Of a DNA stretch of 64,000 bases, positions 10,526 to 21,689 are shown piece after piece (position 1 is the first letter of the stretch; each line of letters starts with the position of its first letter). The notes under the pieces were generated by a model. The model did no database searches. It worked only from the letters and a program-made list of their open reading frames with translations, and had not been told where the DNA came from. Origin of the DNA: Schistocephalus solidus. Lineage: Eukaryota; Platyhelminthes; Cestoda; Diphyllobothriidea; Diphyllobothriidae. The position numbers and the translations under genes are program-made. The stretch spans positions 186,001-250,000 of the forward strand of contig WEDG01004629.1 in the NCBI GenBank assembly GCA_017591395.1, in the 5' to 3' direction.

Positions 10526-11607
10526 CCCAGAGTTGTCATAGTAACGATGGTATACCAAGCTGCGGCCGGAATGCTCGTAAACTGTGAAGCTTCGGATTTC
10601 TCTGCATAGTACATGATTGTTGCAAAGATAATAATGGCCATTGAAATGCTAAAGAGTAAGAATCCGAGTTCAGACGCACAGGATTTGAGTGTGTATCCAA
10701 GAATCCTTAGTCCTGCGCTGTGTCTTGAAAATTTAAATATTCGAAATACGCGGAAAACACGAAGAGTTGTGAATGCACCGGACACATTTGTGGACATAAA
10801 TAAGCCAATGTAATACGGAAGAACTGCTGCAACATCAATGATTGACATGACGGATTTCATAAACTTCCAGCGGTTAGGAGCAGCGTAAAGTCGGGCCAGA
10901 AACTCCATAGTAAAGATAATGACGCAAGCCGTGTCCAAACAGAAAAAAGCACGTTCATATTGCAGTCCGCATGATATGCTTTGGCCAGTTTCGGGGGATA
11001 CGGAGCAGGTAACAGTCTCTACTATATTCGCGAGAACAGACAGAGCAATGAAAAATCCTGTGACGTAATATAATACCTGTGCAAATACAGTGGCCCTTGG
11101 ATTTTCGAAATCATGCCAGAGCCTTTCTCTTATGCTTAAAAATGTCATGTCTTCCTCCTCATCTTCTTTGATTATCACGTTTTTTTCACTATCTTCTTTT
11201 TTCTTTTCAGTAAATTCCTCAAAACAGCAAAATTCCAGTGTATCTGGCCGTATTCCGAAAAAATTGAGTTCGTCTTCGTAGACAGATACACATTCGTGTT
11301 TTGGAAAATGTAACCTTCCAGTTCTGTAGTAATTAAGTATATAACGAAAAATCTGCGGGTCTCTATCAAAGAAATATTCACCCGAATGACAATCATAAAA
11401 GTATTCTCTTTCAGGGGAACCAAGCAACGTTAACGGGTATTTGTCTAGCGTGGACTGCCAAGTTTCAAATCTTGTTCCGCTGACATTTATGCAGGTTTTC
11501 TTTTCAGTGTCTTTTTTCTCGAGGTGTTTTATATCTGGAAGTTGCCGCCTTGATAGTGGAATCCAGCCGAAAGCCGATGCACGAATTAAAGCCAACCAAC
11601 CCTGCAT
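10526..11607 (-). CDS. Shal/Kv4-type voltage-gated potassium channel, exon 1 (partial)
   Basis: This exon encodes the first 361 residues of a Kv4 (Shal) alpha subunit, a tetrameric plasma-membrane channel carrying A-type K+ current. The start at 11607 is supported by an in-frame TGA two codons upstream and by the Kv4-like N-terminus ([15 protein letters not shown]). The T1 tetramerisation domain spans about 37-135 and keeps the interface zinc motif H100-x5-C106-x20-C127-C128. S1 is about 173-193, S2 219-240, S3 251-270, S4 278-300 with charges R283, R286, R289, K292 and R295, S5 312-333, and the pore helix about 344-357. It ends in TMTTLG at a splice donor. The rest of the pore, S6 and the C-terminus lie on exons at lower coordinates, not found in this window. 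No stop or frameshift is present, so I regard it as a live gene. A short out-of-frame upstream ATG lies 7 bases before the start. The T1 motif and [15 protein letters not shown] favour Kv4 over Shaker, Shab or Shaw. Confidence 0.93.
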
Positions 11608-13090
11608 GTTTCATTGCAAGTAATAAACATCTCATGAACTATCGTGCTTATTTAAATTCGCAAGCTTGACCTTGAAGATGGATTTTTAGTGAAAAAAAAA
11701 AGGTTTTTAAGACTTGTGTATTTGTTTTGTTTAGCGTTAGTACTTTTAAGTTTCATCTTGCAAGACAAGAGTTACAGCCCCTAATCAGACTTGCGAGTAC
11801 GACCTAATTACTGCGTCCTCCAAGAAATCTGCGCATTCAACAGGCAGGACTGGTTGTGCGGATGTACGCTTTAGCTGCCAACCTACGGAATGCCATGACT
11901 GCAGATTTTGACGTGTTATTACTACAGGAAAGCTTTAAAAGAAACCTAACAGAATTATGTTGCAAAATGTGCTGGAAAAAGGAGAACTTAAAGATATTAT
12001 TTGAGAATTCCTATCAATATTTACAGTCTTGTGGTCACCTTTGAATTATTCCAGGTCACGTGGTTTCTCCATTCAGTACGCCTAATTGTACCTTAATTCT
12101 AATGCCTTCGCTCTCTCTCTCAATAAATTGAACCGATCATGCAGGATAAATAGGATCCTCTTTTGCTAAATTCGTTCCGCCCACTAAACATGTATCCCTA
12201 CTGTGTCTACCTATTCCTTGGTTATATTTTTCTTTTTTTCATTTTTGTTGCATTATATATGCTGGGCTCCTTTTTCCATGTGCGCCTGGTCCTTGCTTGT
12301 AACGTTCCATATGTCATTAACTAAGGCCTTGCTTTTGTTGCTCAGGCGGCCTCTTGAGTTTGTCTTCTCTCATCTTCTTTACAATAAAATTTACTGGATA
12401 TGCCTGGGCGGTGACCGAATTTTATTCTAGTTATGTTAGGCTATATTATCCAGTGTTTTAGTACTCTTGGCTGGAATAAGCGCTTTTTTTGGCAGCTTCT
12501 TTCGTTCATCATCTCGAAGCGATATCTGAGCGTTCGATTATTTCATCGGTCTGCCCGCACAACTGTAACATGTTTCGCAGATGAAGCAAAGAAAATAAAT
12601 TAAACTGATCAGTTTTAATGCAAACATTAACACCTTTTGCAGTCTTTACAAGAAGCCTGACCATATTTTAAATATGGCCTGAAAGTCCATCGTGATTGGC
12701 CCCTTCTGGCACCGTCTGGCCCCCTCTCAGCCCCCTCTACTGACGGGGCCATGCACTGGTAGGGGAGTCACAAGTTAGGCGTAAAGAATCGGTAACCTGG
12801 ATTAAATGGTACGAAGATACGTCGATTTGCATGCCAAAGGAAGAAACGAAAATTCATAGTGGTGGCCATTGCACTGAAAGTGGTAAATCAAATTCAGAGT
12901 AGCAAGTAGATACATGTGCGTATATGTAAAAGTTTCGATGGGAAAGAAAATCCCTTCTTGGGAATTGGTGAAATCAGCTCTCTATAGGTTTATTGAAATT
13001 AAGGTAGTATTTTATTCTGAAATTATGTTTAGTGTCAGAAAGTTCAACTTATGGCTGCGATAGGAAAGAACGTTTATTAAGTTATGTCCA
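11608..13090. other. 5' flank of Kv4 exon 1; no other gene seen
   Basis: Upstream, in transcript sense, of the Kv4 start codon. On the minus strand a run of ten T (11692-11701) precedes a CTTCAAG that could serve as a splice acceptor about 65 bases before the ATG, for a 5'UTR exon or trans-splicing; this is weak. The remainder has no recognisable promoter box, gene or repeat. Confidence 0.35.
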
Positions 13091-13744
13091 TATTCGTTAC
13101 TTTTATTTTATTTTATTTATTTATTGCCAGTTTACAGGCAAGGACAAAAAATATATACAGTAGAGTGTCAACCTGACAGTGTAAAAAACCCTGATTGTTG
13201 TTTCTGGTGTTTTCAGGAGAAAAAACTGCAGCTTATTGAGAAATTAAAGTTCAGGACAGGGAAGCGTTGACACAGGTGCCCAGTGAAGAACTTCTCCATT
13301 CAGTGTTATGGATCGGGTATTCTGCACCAGCAGGTATGTCGGCGAGCGGCTGTTCGCTGTCGACTAAGAAATAAGCCGATTGAGGTCTGCAGAGCCAGCA
13401 ATATTGCCCTCAGAATGAAGTACGGCACTGGATTCAGAGTCCGCGAACGCCATCAGAACTGAAGAGAGCTTCGACAGAGGCAGCACCCAAAAGTTTTGGA
13501 AGGTGTACTTAATGTAGAAAACTAGAGAAAGATCGTGTTAACAAGCTACAGCTTTGCTGAATTTCGATACTTCTGGGTAGCTTATTCCAGATTTCTATAG
13601 CGTTTACCGAAACAAAAAACTGCCGGTATCTAATGGTGAGTGCCAAAGGAAGAAATAAAAATACATCTCGATAACTGGTGCGCCGAAAGTGGTCGAGCTG
13701 CCTCAGAAATGTAAGGGGGTTAAATGTACAATTGTTTAAAAGTT

Positions 13745-15417
13745 TAAACAGTTATAATAGTCCCTTTTGTAATCTGCGAAGCCACAGCGGGTCAAGGCTT
13801 GTAAGCTGATAGCTTTGTTGGTAGGACAGGTTTCGGTGTTCTGAATAGAAAACTCTTTTTGTTAAGAAGTGCTGGACTGATTCTATCTTCTTTCGTTCAC
13901 TAGCCTGCAGAAGGCTAAATGGAAACGAACAGTATTCCAGACTAGGCTTGACAAATATTTTATACAGGCTGATTCCAATTTTGTCGGTTTTAAAATTTCT
14001 GAGAATAAACCCAGTGGTTTGGCATGCTTTCGAGACAATAAGGGCGCAGTGCTCTGACAGATTAAGAATACTAGAATATGATATGCTCAGATCCTTTATA
14101 ACTTCGGGCACATTATGGTTGTGACCGTTTATGCTTAGGTGGGGCTGATAGTTGTCACCAATAACCATAATGGAGCACTGGTGCCAAGAAAGTGAAAGGT
14201 GCCATGTGCGACACCACTGAGCGAAGGCCTGATGATCCTTTTTTAAGAGCTCAAGCACGATGATGCGATCGACCGGTTTATATCGATAGGCAACTTTTAA
14301 ATCGTCAGCGTACATAAAGGGCCTACCATACTGAAAACAATCAGGAACATTATTGACAAAGAGGCAAAATGAAACGGACCAAGCACGCTGCCCTGAATAA
14401 CTCCGCTCCTCACATGCGTAAAGTTTGAGATAACATCAGAAATTTTCACATGTTTTGCGTGAGCATTCAAATAGGAATATATTAAGTTCAGAAGCTTGTT
14501 ACCTATGCCGAAGAAGGCAAGTTTCAACAGTAGGAGATCGTGGTCAACACGATCAAAAGCCTTCGTGAAATCGAAGTAAACGGTGTAAATCGCAAAACCG
14601 CTGTCTCTAGATTGTAGCACATGATCAATGAAAGAGAGCTGGCAAGTGTCACAGGACCTTTTTTCGAGAAACCCATGCTAAGCTGCATTAAGTAGGTTAT
14701 TCTCTGTTAGGTGATGCATCATCTTGTCTTTGGTCAAGTTCTCGAAGATCTTCGAGACTGCTGGCAGTGTATTTATTGGCCTTAAGTCGTCAAATGACGT
14801 AGGTCGGCGGTGTTTGGGAATAGGCAGTATGTGCGATACCTTCCATAAAATAGGGAAAGTTTTCAATTTTAAGAGTAAGATTAAATATTTTATACAGAAG
14901 GAACGGAAATATATCGTTTGCATCCGCCTTTAGAACGCTGACCGGGACGCCATCTGGTCCAGGACTGTAAGATTGACAAAAAAGCCGAATGGCTACGGTC
15001 ACGTCCCAGAGGGTAAACGTAATGGTTTCGAGGACGTTTCCGGTCAAAACCTGGATGTTAGGAAAGGTAGTGACAGTATTTTTACTAAAAGTTCGTGACA
15101 GGAAAGCATTGAAGCAATCAACAGTCAACTTAGCGTCAGCTATATGATTTCCTAAGGCTACTCGAAGTACGTGGTGCTGCGTTTTTCTCTGCGCTTTTAC
15201 TGTGATTGAAAAGAGCTTCGCAACATTTAACAAAGGGTTTTCGGCTAAAGTAACCTCATCAGCTTGTCGTTTTTCGTCAGACAGCGCCTTAGCCTCTTCA
15301 AAGATTTGTTGTATCAAGAGCAGGACGGAAGTGTCGTTTTGAAGATGAAAACGACGGGAGAGTCTACGCAGTCTACGGCGGAATAATAAAGGGAAGTAGA
15401 CTTCATCCTTGACATTA
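13745..15417 (-). pseudogene. Reverse transcriptase domain of the minus-strand LINE (frameshifted)
   Basis: Three overlapping minus-strand frames together cover an RT. From about 15417 they contain SRRFHLQNDTS and SPGPDGVPVSVLKAD (the SPGPDG motif). From 14923 come FPILWKVSHILPIPK and RPINTLPAVSKIFE (the RPI motif). From 14620 come VYFDFTKAFDRVDH (the catalytic F..D..KAFD block) and SGVIQGSVLGP (the QGSVLGP motif). The MYADDLK catalytic YADD follows at 14315, and then a thumb-like region ending near 13752. Frame changes occur around 14800 and 14310. The enzyme would have primed cDNA synthesis from nicked chromosomal DNA. As broken it cannot do so. Confidence 0.82.
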
Positions 15418-15476
15418 ATTAAATAAATAAATTGTATATTTAAGGCCCAGAGGGCCCCATTATTACTATTTGCTTG
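15417..15476 (-). repeat. Foreign LINE 3' tail inside the minus-strand LINE
   Basis: On the minus strand GGGGCCCTCTGGGCCTTAAA continues into TATACAATTTATTTATTTA. The same sequence occurs on the plus strand at about 26640-26690, so it is a repeated LINE or SINE 3' end and not part of the host LINE's reading frame. The host RT frame resumes immediately after it at about 15417 (VKDEVYFPLLF). Confidence 0.65.
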
Positions 15477-15484
15477 CGGGTACA

Positions 15485-16565
15485 CACAGATAAATGAGTG
15501 GACCTATAATGGCCACGATATAAATGTACCTGGCGTTGTTTAGGACCTGGGCATATCATATTCCAACGGTCTCAATCTTTCAGAGCATTGTGCCCTGATT
15601 GTCTCCAAAGCACGCAGAACTGCTGGGTTTATCCTCCGAAATTTTAAAACTATTGATATTAGACTTCGCCTTTATAAAATGTACGTTAGACCTGGCCTGG
15701 AATACTGCTCGTTTCTATTTAGCCTTCTGCACGCTAGCGAACGGAATAAAATAGAATCGGTTCAACACTTCTTCACGAAAAGAATTTTATCGTTGGAGCA
15801 CCGTAATCTGTCGTATCAAGAACGCTGTGGGCTTGTTAACATTGATCCCTTATGGTTTCGCCAAGTGCAGAAGGGACTATTTTTGCTTTTTAAGCTTTTG
15901 AATAATCGTACATTTAATCCCCTTATCACTGTGAGGCAGCTTGACCATCCTCGGCGCAGCAGTCATCGCAATGTCTTTTTATTTCTTCCATTAGCTCGCA
16001 CAGTTAAGTATCGACGGTTCTTTTCGATAATCGCCATGGCCATGTTGAATAAACTTCCCCATAATATAAAAGTCCAACGGAGTTATTCTTTGTTTAAGAT
16101 TACCATTACTAGTTTTTTGCATTCAGAACAGTTTCCAAGAATTCTGGGCGCCGATACGGTAGAATCTGTTTTCCTGTTCGACGGAGTGCGCGGCATCTGA
16201 ACTCGATCCCAGGTGTTACCTTGAGGGATACGGCACCGTCTCTGCAGCCTGCACCCGTTGACTTCTTCGGCAGACAGTGAGCGACCGTACATGGATGCTT
16301 TCTTGCCTGAGGCAGAATCCCGGTTCCTAGCAAAGACAGAGACTGCATACAGACTGCAATTGTGTTAGCCCTTCCCTGATCTGAATTGCTATCATCCTTA
16401 CAGGCGGCAGTTTTTTCTCCTGAATAACATGAAAAATAGGAAAAAAACACTTATAATGATATATATTTAGGAGTTTTATTTCACTGCCAGCCTCTACCCA
16501 CTGAATATTTCACCTGACAATGCCTGTAAACCGGTATTAAATACAACTATTATTACTATTATTAT
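15485..16565 (+). mobile_element. 5'-truncated LINE copy nested in opposite orientation
   Basis: A plus-strand fragment of the same LINE family as the host. Its translation from 15490 (GISYSNGLNLSEHCALIVSK) matches the host's thumb region (SISYSSILNLSEHCALIVSK). It continues through an open frame 15679-16200 ending FPRILGADTVESVF, beyond where the host's frame is readable, then a 3'UTR with CCTGTAAACCGGTATTAAAT and an ATT-rich tail. The 5' truncation is typical of target-primed insertion. One TAG stop lies near 15541. It splits the host between its endonuclease-RT linker (TNTFYQVI at about 16575) and its RT. Confidence 0.75.
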
Positions 16566-16569
16566 TATA

Positions 16570-17395
16570 ACTTGGTAAAAAGTATTAGTACAAACATTCA
16601 CATCCGAACATACAAAGAAGTAAGTCCAATCGTGGGAATTTAGGTGTCTTAGCAATTACCTCCTATTTGCTGATCTGAAATCACGGAAAAAGCTATATTT
16701 TTTATAAAACCTTTCAGTAGCCTCTTGTTCTAGTGTAGAAAGTACTAAAGCATGATCAGATCTCCCAAGTGGATCTTAAGGTGACACTGACAATGGCTGA
16801 CAACCTTTACAGAAAATAAGATCAAGCATGTTTGATCCTCGGTGGGAAAATCAACTACCTGGTCCCACATGCCTATATCTATGACCTCAAGTAGATCTTT
16901 GAACTTTGCAGGACTGGAAGTTGGAAACCAATGAACTTCAGGAAGATTGACGTCACCTGCAATCAAGCAGTACTTCCGATTTAAGTCAGATGCGGCGTGA
17001 AATGCTTGTGAGAGATAAAAGATCGTAATCCTCGCTGGCATTGGGTGTGCGATAGACACTACCAATGAGTTAAGAGTACATATCTTTTAGAACTACTCAG
17101 AGCCAACAGCTCTCTTCCACCGCGGTAAATTGGCGATAGTCCAACTGAGGAAATGTAAGTGGTTGCCTAACATAGATACAGCTTCCTCCGCCATGGCCCT
17201 CGTGTCGATCATTCCAATTGTAAGCGTAGCCTAGAATTGAGAGTTCGCAGTCGGATAAACAGGGTGTTGCCCATGTCTCTGTTTCTATTACAATGTCTGG
17301 GCTGTGGATGAAAACCAGAGTCTGGAGCAAAGGCATCTTATTAAGCATGGATCTGGCATTGAGGACGATTATTTTAAGCGGGTTTCTGAAACGAC
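16570..17395 (-). pseudogene. AP endonuclease domain of the minus-strand LINE
   Basis: Minus-strand translation from about 17390 reads IIVLNARSMLNKMPLL, then PDIVIETETWATPCLSD (the ET..W motif with the metal-binding Glu), and GGGSCIYVRQPL, in one frame to about 17097. A second frame from 17065 reads YCLIAGDVNLPEVHW (the GD.N active-site block), and then SDHALVLSTLEQ (SDH block) and FRDFRSANR (linker) in a shifted frame. This is the endonuclease that nicks the insertion target. A stop follows FRDFRSANRR, and the domain is divided by at least two frameshifts. Confidence 0.75.
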
Positions 17396-17599
17396 AAAGT
17401 TAGGCTGTCAGAGTGACTGCCTTTGGCCAAAGAAATGCTCTTCTCACTGAACTATCTGTCCGTCCCTTTATTTTGAGATTTGCCTCGCCATTGTTCTTTC
17501 GTGTTTCCAGTTCTTTTATAAGCTGTCGCTTTTTCATTCGCTCTTTCAGCCCATATTCCAGTTGAAAAAAACTTCAGAATGCGGATCCCTTAGGGTTGA

Positions 17600-18365
17600 T
17601 TTTCTCTGTAGCAGGAGCTGTGCCTGTGCTTCCATTTCTAAGATGATTTTAAGAGGTCTTCGTCGAGGATTTAAATCGGGTGTTGACAGAACCTTCGATA
17701 ATCTTTATGCTTTGAGAATGTAAATGGACTCGCCGTCCATTAGCAGCGTTTTTGCATACAATTGAAGGAGTTCAAAGTCATTTTTTACTCGCACCTTCGG
17801 AATTACTGACGCTGACTCAGGAATGCCCTTTATGATAACATTATGTTTTCGATTCAATCGAGCGCCCGTTTGCAACTCAGGTCTTTCAACTGAGTGAGTA
17901 CTTGTAGCCAGTTCACTTGGTCCGATAGGTCCAGATGAACCGGGTGTTGGGCAGGCTGGAGCCAAATCTGTGCATGACTTGGTCTTCTGAGACCTTTTCC
18001 TCTTTGGCTTTACAAACTCACCAACCTCTTTTAACATCGCATGCTGATGCAACGTCCAGCAGCGATGTAGCGCTAGGTTGTAAGGCCAGATTATTGCTAA
18101 TGCTGCCTGAGCTAAGTGATGGTGTGTAACCAGGACTAGTTGGGACATCCTTTCGAACCAGCGAACCGTCCTCTTGTTTACTGGGTTCGGTAAACGCAAT
18201 GGCTTTTATGCGAGTGTAAGTTAACCTTGAAGAGGCTATACATGCATACGAATTTTGTTTTGCGGTAGGTTTTTTTACGGACAGGAGCTTTTTTAACAGG
18301 TGTACAAGAAATTGATTTTTTAAGTTATCTATTTCTTGCCTTAGATTTTCTACCTCCAGCTCCAT
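17600..18365 (-). pseudogene. ORF1 (nucleic-acid chaperone-like) of the minus-strand LINE
   Basis: An N-terminal coiled-coil-like segment starts at 18365 (MELEVENLRQEIDNLKNQF). An upstream in-frame extension containing NETCIGCF suggests the real start may be earlier. A Ser/Thr-rich linker follows, then in another frame KHNVIIKGIPES (an RRM-like strand typical of CR1/Jockey ORF1 proteins) and on to about 17600 (PLKIILEMEAQAQLLL in a third frame). The frame switch between 18130 and 18190 marks a break. ORF1 proteins coat LINE RNA; here the gene is dead. Confidence 0.6.
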
Positions 18366-18480
18366 CCCTAAGAATTTTTGTAGTAGGCTGAAACAGCCGA
18401 TACAAGTTTCATTATCGTAAGCTACATTAACTGAGCTTACTAGAATTTTGCCCGTTTAGCGGGAGGTGAACAATTAGTAG

Positions 18481-19104
18481 AATAAGGATAGTTTCAATTA
18501 CTCTCTGCTAGTCTATTAATTCGCTGACCAAAATCCCCTGCCAATATGGCCGGATGGTAAGAGTCATCGATAGACGGTCATACGCGATTTTGCGGTGCAT
18601 GTGCTAAACTAGGTCGTGGACCAATTTTTCGTGGCAATACATTTAAGGCACGTGCGTTTGCATACTTGTGGAGATACAGAGCAAATTAAATTGATGTTAG
18701 AATTGTTACCAACTTAACAGAGATTCAATTAGGATATTCAACAATAAAAATAGGAATATATAAGGACTCAGCCTTTTGTTTGACACCCTTCCGCGATTGA
18801 ATGCAGGTGCAGGGAGCACACAGCCGGCGTGAGTTTCATAAATCAGCAAAGATCGAGGCTAACAATTCCAGCTGAGATAAATCCTAGGGCAGGGAAGAAT
18901 TCTCAAAAGAAGAATTTTTGTTTTTTTGTGCCCCAGAATCCTTATGTCCAAGTCGCAAGTTACGAACTTAGGGGAATATATAGGCAATTCTTTAATAATT
19001 TCCCAGCACCGTGTCTTCTACACTGAGGTAGAGACTAAAAACTCGTAGGCTCGAGGGTATTGAAATTCGAAACCAATTTCAAACAACGTGCCGTATGATA
19101 TGTT
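18481..19104. other. No gene or repeat recognised
   Basis: This is spacer between the minus-strand LINE and the RTE copy at 19105. It has only short open frames without motifs. Confidence 0.35.
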
Positions 19105-20640
19105 TGTATCCGTTTCCTTCTCAATCGTTTGAACTGTCGCCTAGAGCAGGGCCTGCTCCCGGAAAGCCAATGTGGCTTCCGGCGACACTGCGGAACAACC
19201 AATATGATCTTTGCTGCTCACCAGCAACAAGAGAAGGGCCAGGAGAGGCGAACTCATATATACACTACCTTCGTGGATCTAACGAAAGCCGTTGACACGG
19301 TAAATCGCGACGGACTGTGGAAAGTCATGCAGAAATTTGGTTGTCCTGAGTGGTTCACGCACATGGTGCATCAGTTTCATGACGGAATGACGGCGCGCGT
19401 CACTGAAAACGGTCCGGTATCCGAAGCATTTGCAGTGACCAACGGAGTGAAGCAGGGCTGACCACTGGCCCCCACCCTCTTCAGTCTTATGTTCTCGGCT
19501 ATGTTGATAGATGCGTACCATGATGAGCAGCCTGGTATCCGCATTGCCTACAGAACTGAAGGGTACCTTCTCAAAAGTTGGCGTCTGCAGGCGTCAATGC
19601 GCTTGTCTACAACTACAGTCCATGGCTTGCTCTTCGCGGACGACTGCGCCCTTAACACCGTGACGGAGGAGGACATGCAAAAGAGCATGGACCTCTTCGC
19701 CGCAGGCTATGCTGATTTTGGATTAACAATCAGTGCAGCCAAAACGGTTGTCATGCCCCAGCCGCCACCCAGCGCGGAATACAATGCTCCTTGAATCAAT
19801 CTCAACGGTGCTCAACTCAAAAACGTGGAAACCTTCACTTATCTAGGAAGCACGCTGTCAGGCAACACGAGAATCGATGACGAGGTTGCCTAATGAACCT
19901 CCAAAGCTAGTCAAACTTTTGGCCGACTGCAGGCCTCCGTGTGTAATCGCCACGGTATTCACCTGAACACCAAACTGAAGTTGTACAAGGCCGTCGTCTT
20001 GACGACACTCCTTTACGGAGCGGAAACCTGGACCGTCTACTCGAACTAAGCCAGGAAGCTAAATCACTTTCATCTCACCTGCCTCCGCAGAATACTCAAG
20101 CTGAGATGGCAAGACAGGACACCAGACACGGTAGTTTTGGAGCGGACCGGAATCCTCAGCATCCATGCCATGCTGAGGCAAGTGCAACTGCGAAGAAGTG
20201 GCGCCTGGTAATATTGGACGACGAGCGACGACCCAAACGACTTTTCTACGGAGATTTGCTACGGGTTCTCGCCGGCAAGGAGGTCAAAAACGACGCTACA
20301 AGGATATTTTGAAGAAATCGCTAAAGCAACTGCAAATCGACCCGGGGACCTGGGAGGACCTCGCCCAGGATAGCCAGCATGGAGAAGATCCGTGAAGACT
20401 GGTTCAGCAATCTATGAGGCCAACCGGATCGCCGCCGCCAAGGTCAAGAGAGCGGGACGAAATTCACCAGCGCCCCAGTACAACATCGTCGCTGCCCATG
20501 CCCTGCCAACATGCCCGCGCTGTCCATGCATCTTCCGCGCGCAAATTGGCCTGTTTGGACATCTTCGGACGCAATGCACCAACAATCCGACAATTCCAAT
20601 TTCTACGTCAAATTCTGCCAACCCTCCACGACAACCTGCG
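19105..20640 (+). pseudogene. RTE reverse transcriptase C-terminal part with zinc finger, degenerate
   Basis: The translation contains [20 protein letters not shown], the active-site block [23 protein letters not shown] followed by a TGA, and [10 protein letters not shown] (the FADD catalytic motif). Further stops follow (after PSAEYNAP and at DDEVA). A later frame (20392-20640) reads [16 protein letters not shown], then TCPRCPCIF and GLFGHLRTQC, a zinc-finger-like C-x2-C...H-x4-C. The finger after the RT is a family trait. At least three premature stops make it inactive. Confidence 0.8.
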
Positions 20641-21515
20641 GTAAACCACCGGAGGCTAAGCTACATCAGTGCACACTACCTACACCAATACATCGACAAC
20701 ACCCTCACAACCACCATTTACCAGAGTATATCACGGTTTCCTAGAAACCGTGGCTGGGAAGGCTGCCAATCTGTAGATTCCACTAGACCACGCCATCAGC
20801 TCAGTGAATGTGCTGTGCGTGTGTGTGTCGAGTAGCTGACCCGTGGCCTGGGAGTCTGACAGCAATTGCTCCTCCATATCCCTGAGTAAGTAAATCCTGT
20901 TGTGTGCGTTATGGGGCCAGGTCATGTTGGGGCGCGCAAAAAAGGGGTGTGCCGATCTGTCAGCCAATGCGCCCACTCCCACATCAAGCAACTGACCGGC
21001 AAGGACAGTGGTTTGATGGTTGGGGTGGAGGAGGGTGTGAGATCGACAGCTCAGCACCTTTTCCTCGCTATAAACAATCTGACGCGCTTGAAATTATCAC
21101 GATGGGCTGAAAGCCTTGGCTTGGAAGGTTGCCAACTGACGGGATAACTCGGACAACCTGGTCAGCCCAATTGTGTGTTTTGTGTGTAGTGGCTGACTGG
21201 CTGCAATGGCTCCTTCTTAATGTGGTCTTTATGGCACTCCAACTCTGTGGGATCCGAGCAAGGTGTATTGATACGCCCAGGGGCGGCTCCGACCGTGCCA
21301 GACCCCTGCGCAATCTCCTATCTCCGGTCTTCTTGACTCTGTCTTGACATTGGGCTAGGGTGGGGGGGAGGAGAGTGCGGTAGCTACAGCGCAAGGCTAC
21401 TATCACTTAAAACTAATTCACGTGCAAGTCACCGTCCCTGCACCACATTTCCGTGGAGCATACGGTGGGTATCGTCGAAATCGACGGTCAAACTGTCGTA
21501 TACATTGAACGGTTA
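19105..21515 (+). mobile_element. RTE-like LINE copy R0, 5'-truncated and decayed
   Basis: Homology to the RTE copy at 35394-39053 begins abruptly near 19105 inside the RT (GTTTCCTTCTCAATCG against GTATCCTTCTCAATCG) and runs through the RT, the C-terminal zinc-finger region and a long 3'UTR. The 3'UTR ends near 21515 with the family's 3' signature (GTCACCGTCCCTGCACCAC, then TCGTCGAAATCGACGGTCAA). It is 5'-truncated, as expected of reverse-transcribed insertions. It preserves the 3' half that the copy at 35394 lacks. Confidence 0.85.
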
Positions 21516-21689
21516 TAGGCATTGTCCATGATGACCCTATTAATTTAGAGTTATCATTGCATATCCTCACAATCGCTTTAAATCCTCAACTCCAAGATAA
21601 GTTTTAATTGCGTATTATTTGAAGATATTGAGATATTTTCCCGCTCAATTATAATCTAAATTTACAAGAAGTGTACTTCTGTACCCTAG

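Larger units (their letters stand above)
13091..18480 (-). mobile_element. CR1/Jockey-like non-LTR retrotransposon, decayed, interrupted
   Basis: Read on the minus strand, the element runs ORF1 (about 18365-17600), AP-type endonuclease (about 17395-16570), a gap caused by a nested insertion (15417-16570), reverse transcriptase (15417-13745) and a 3'UTR ending near 13091 in an A-rich tail of AATAAAT type. This ORF order and a simple-sequence 3' end fit the CR1/Jockey group. All open frames are broken by stops and frameshifts, so it is inactive. The clade cannot be fixed without a tree. No clear target-site duplication was identified. Confidence 0.75.
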
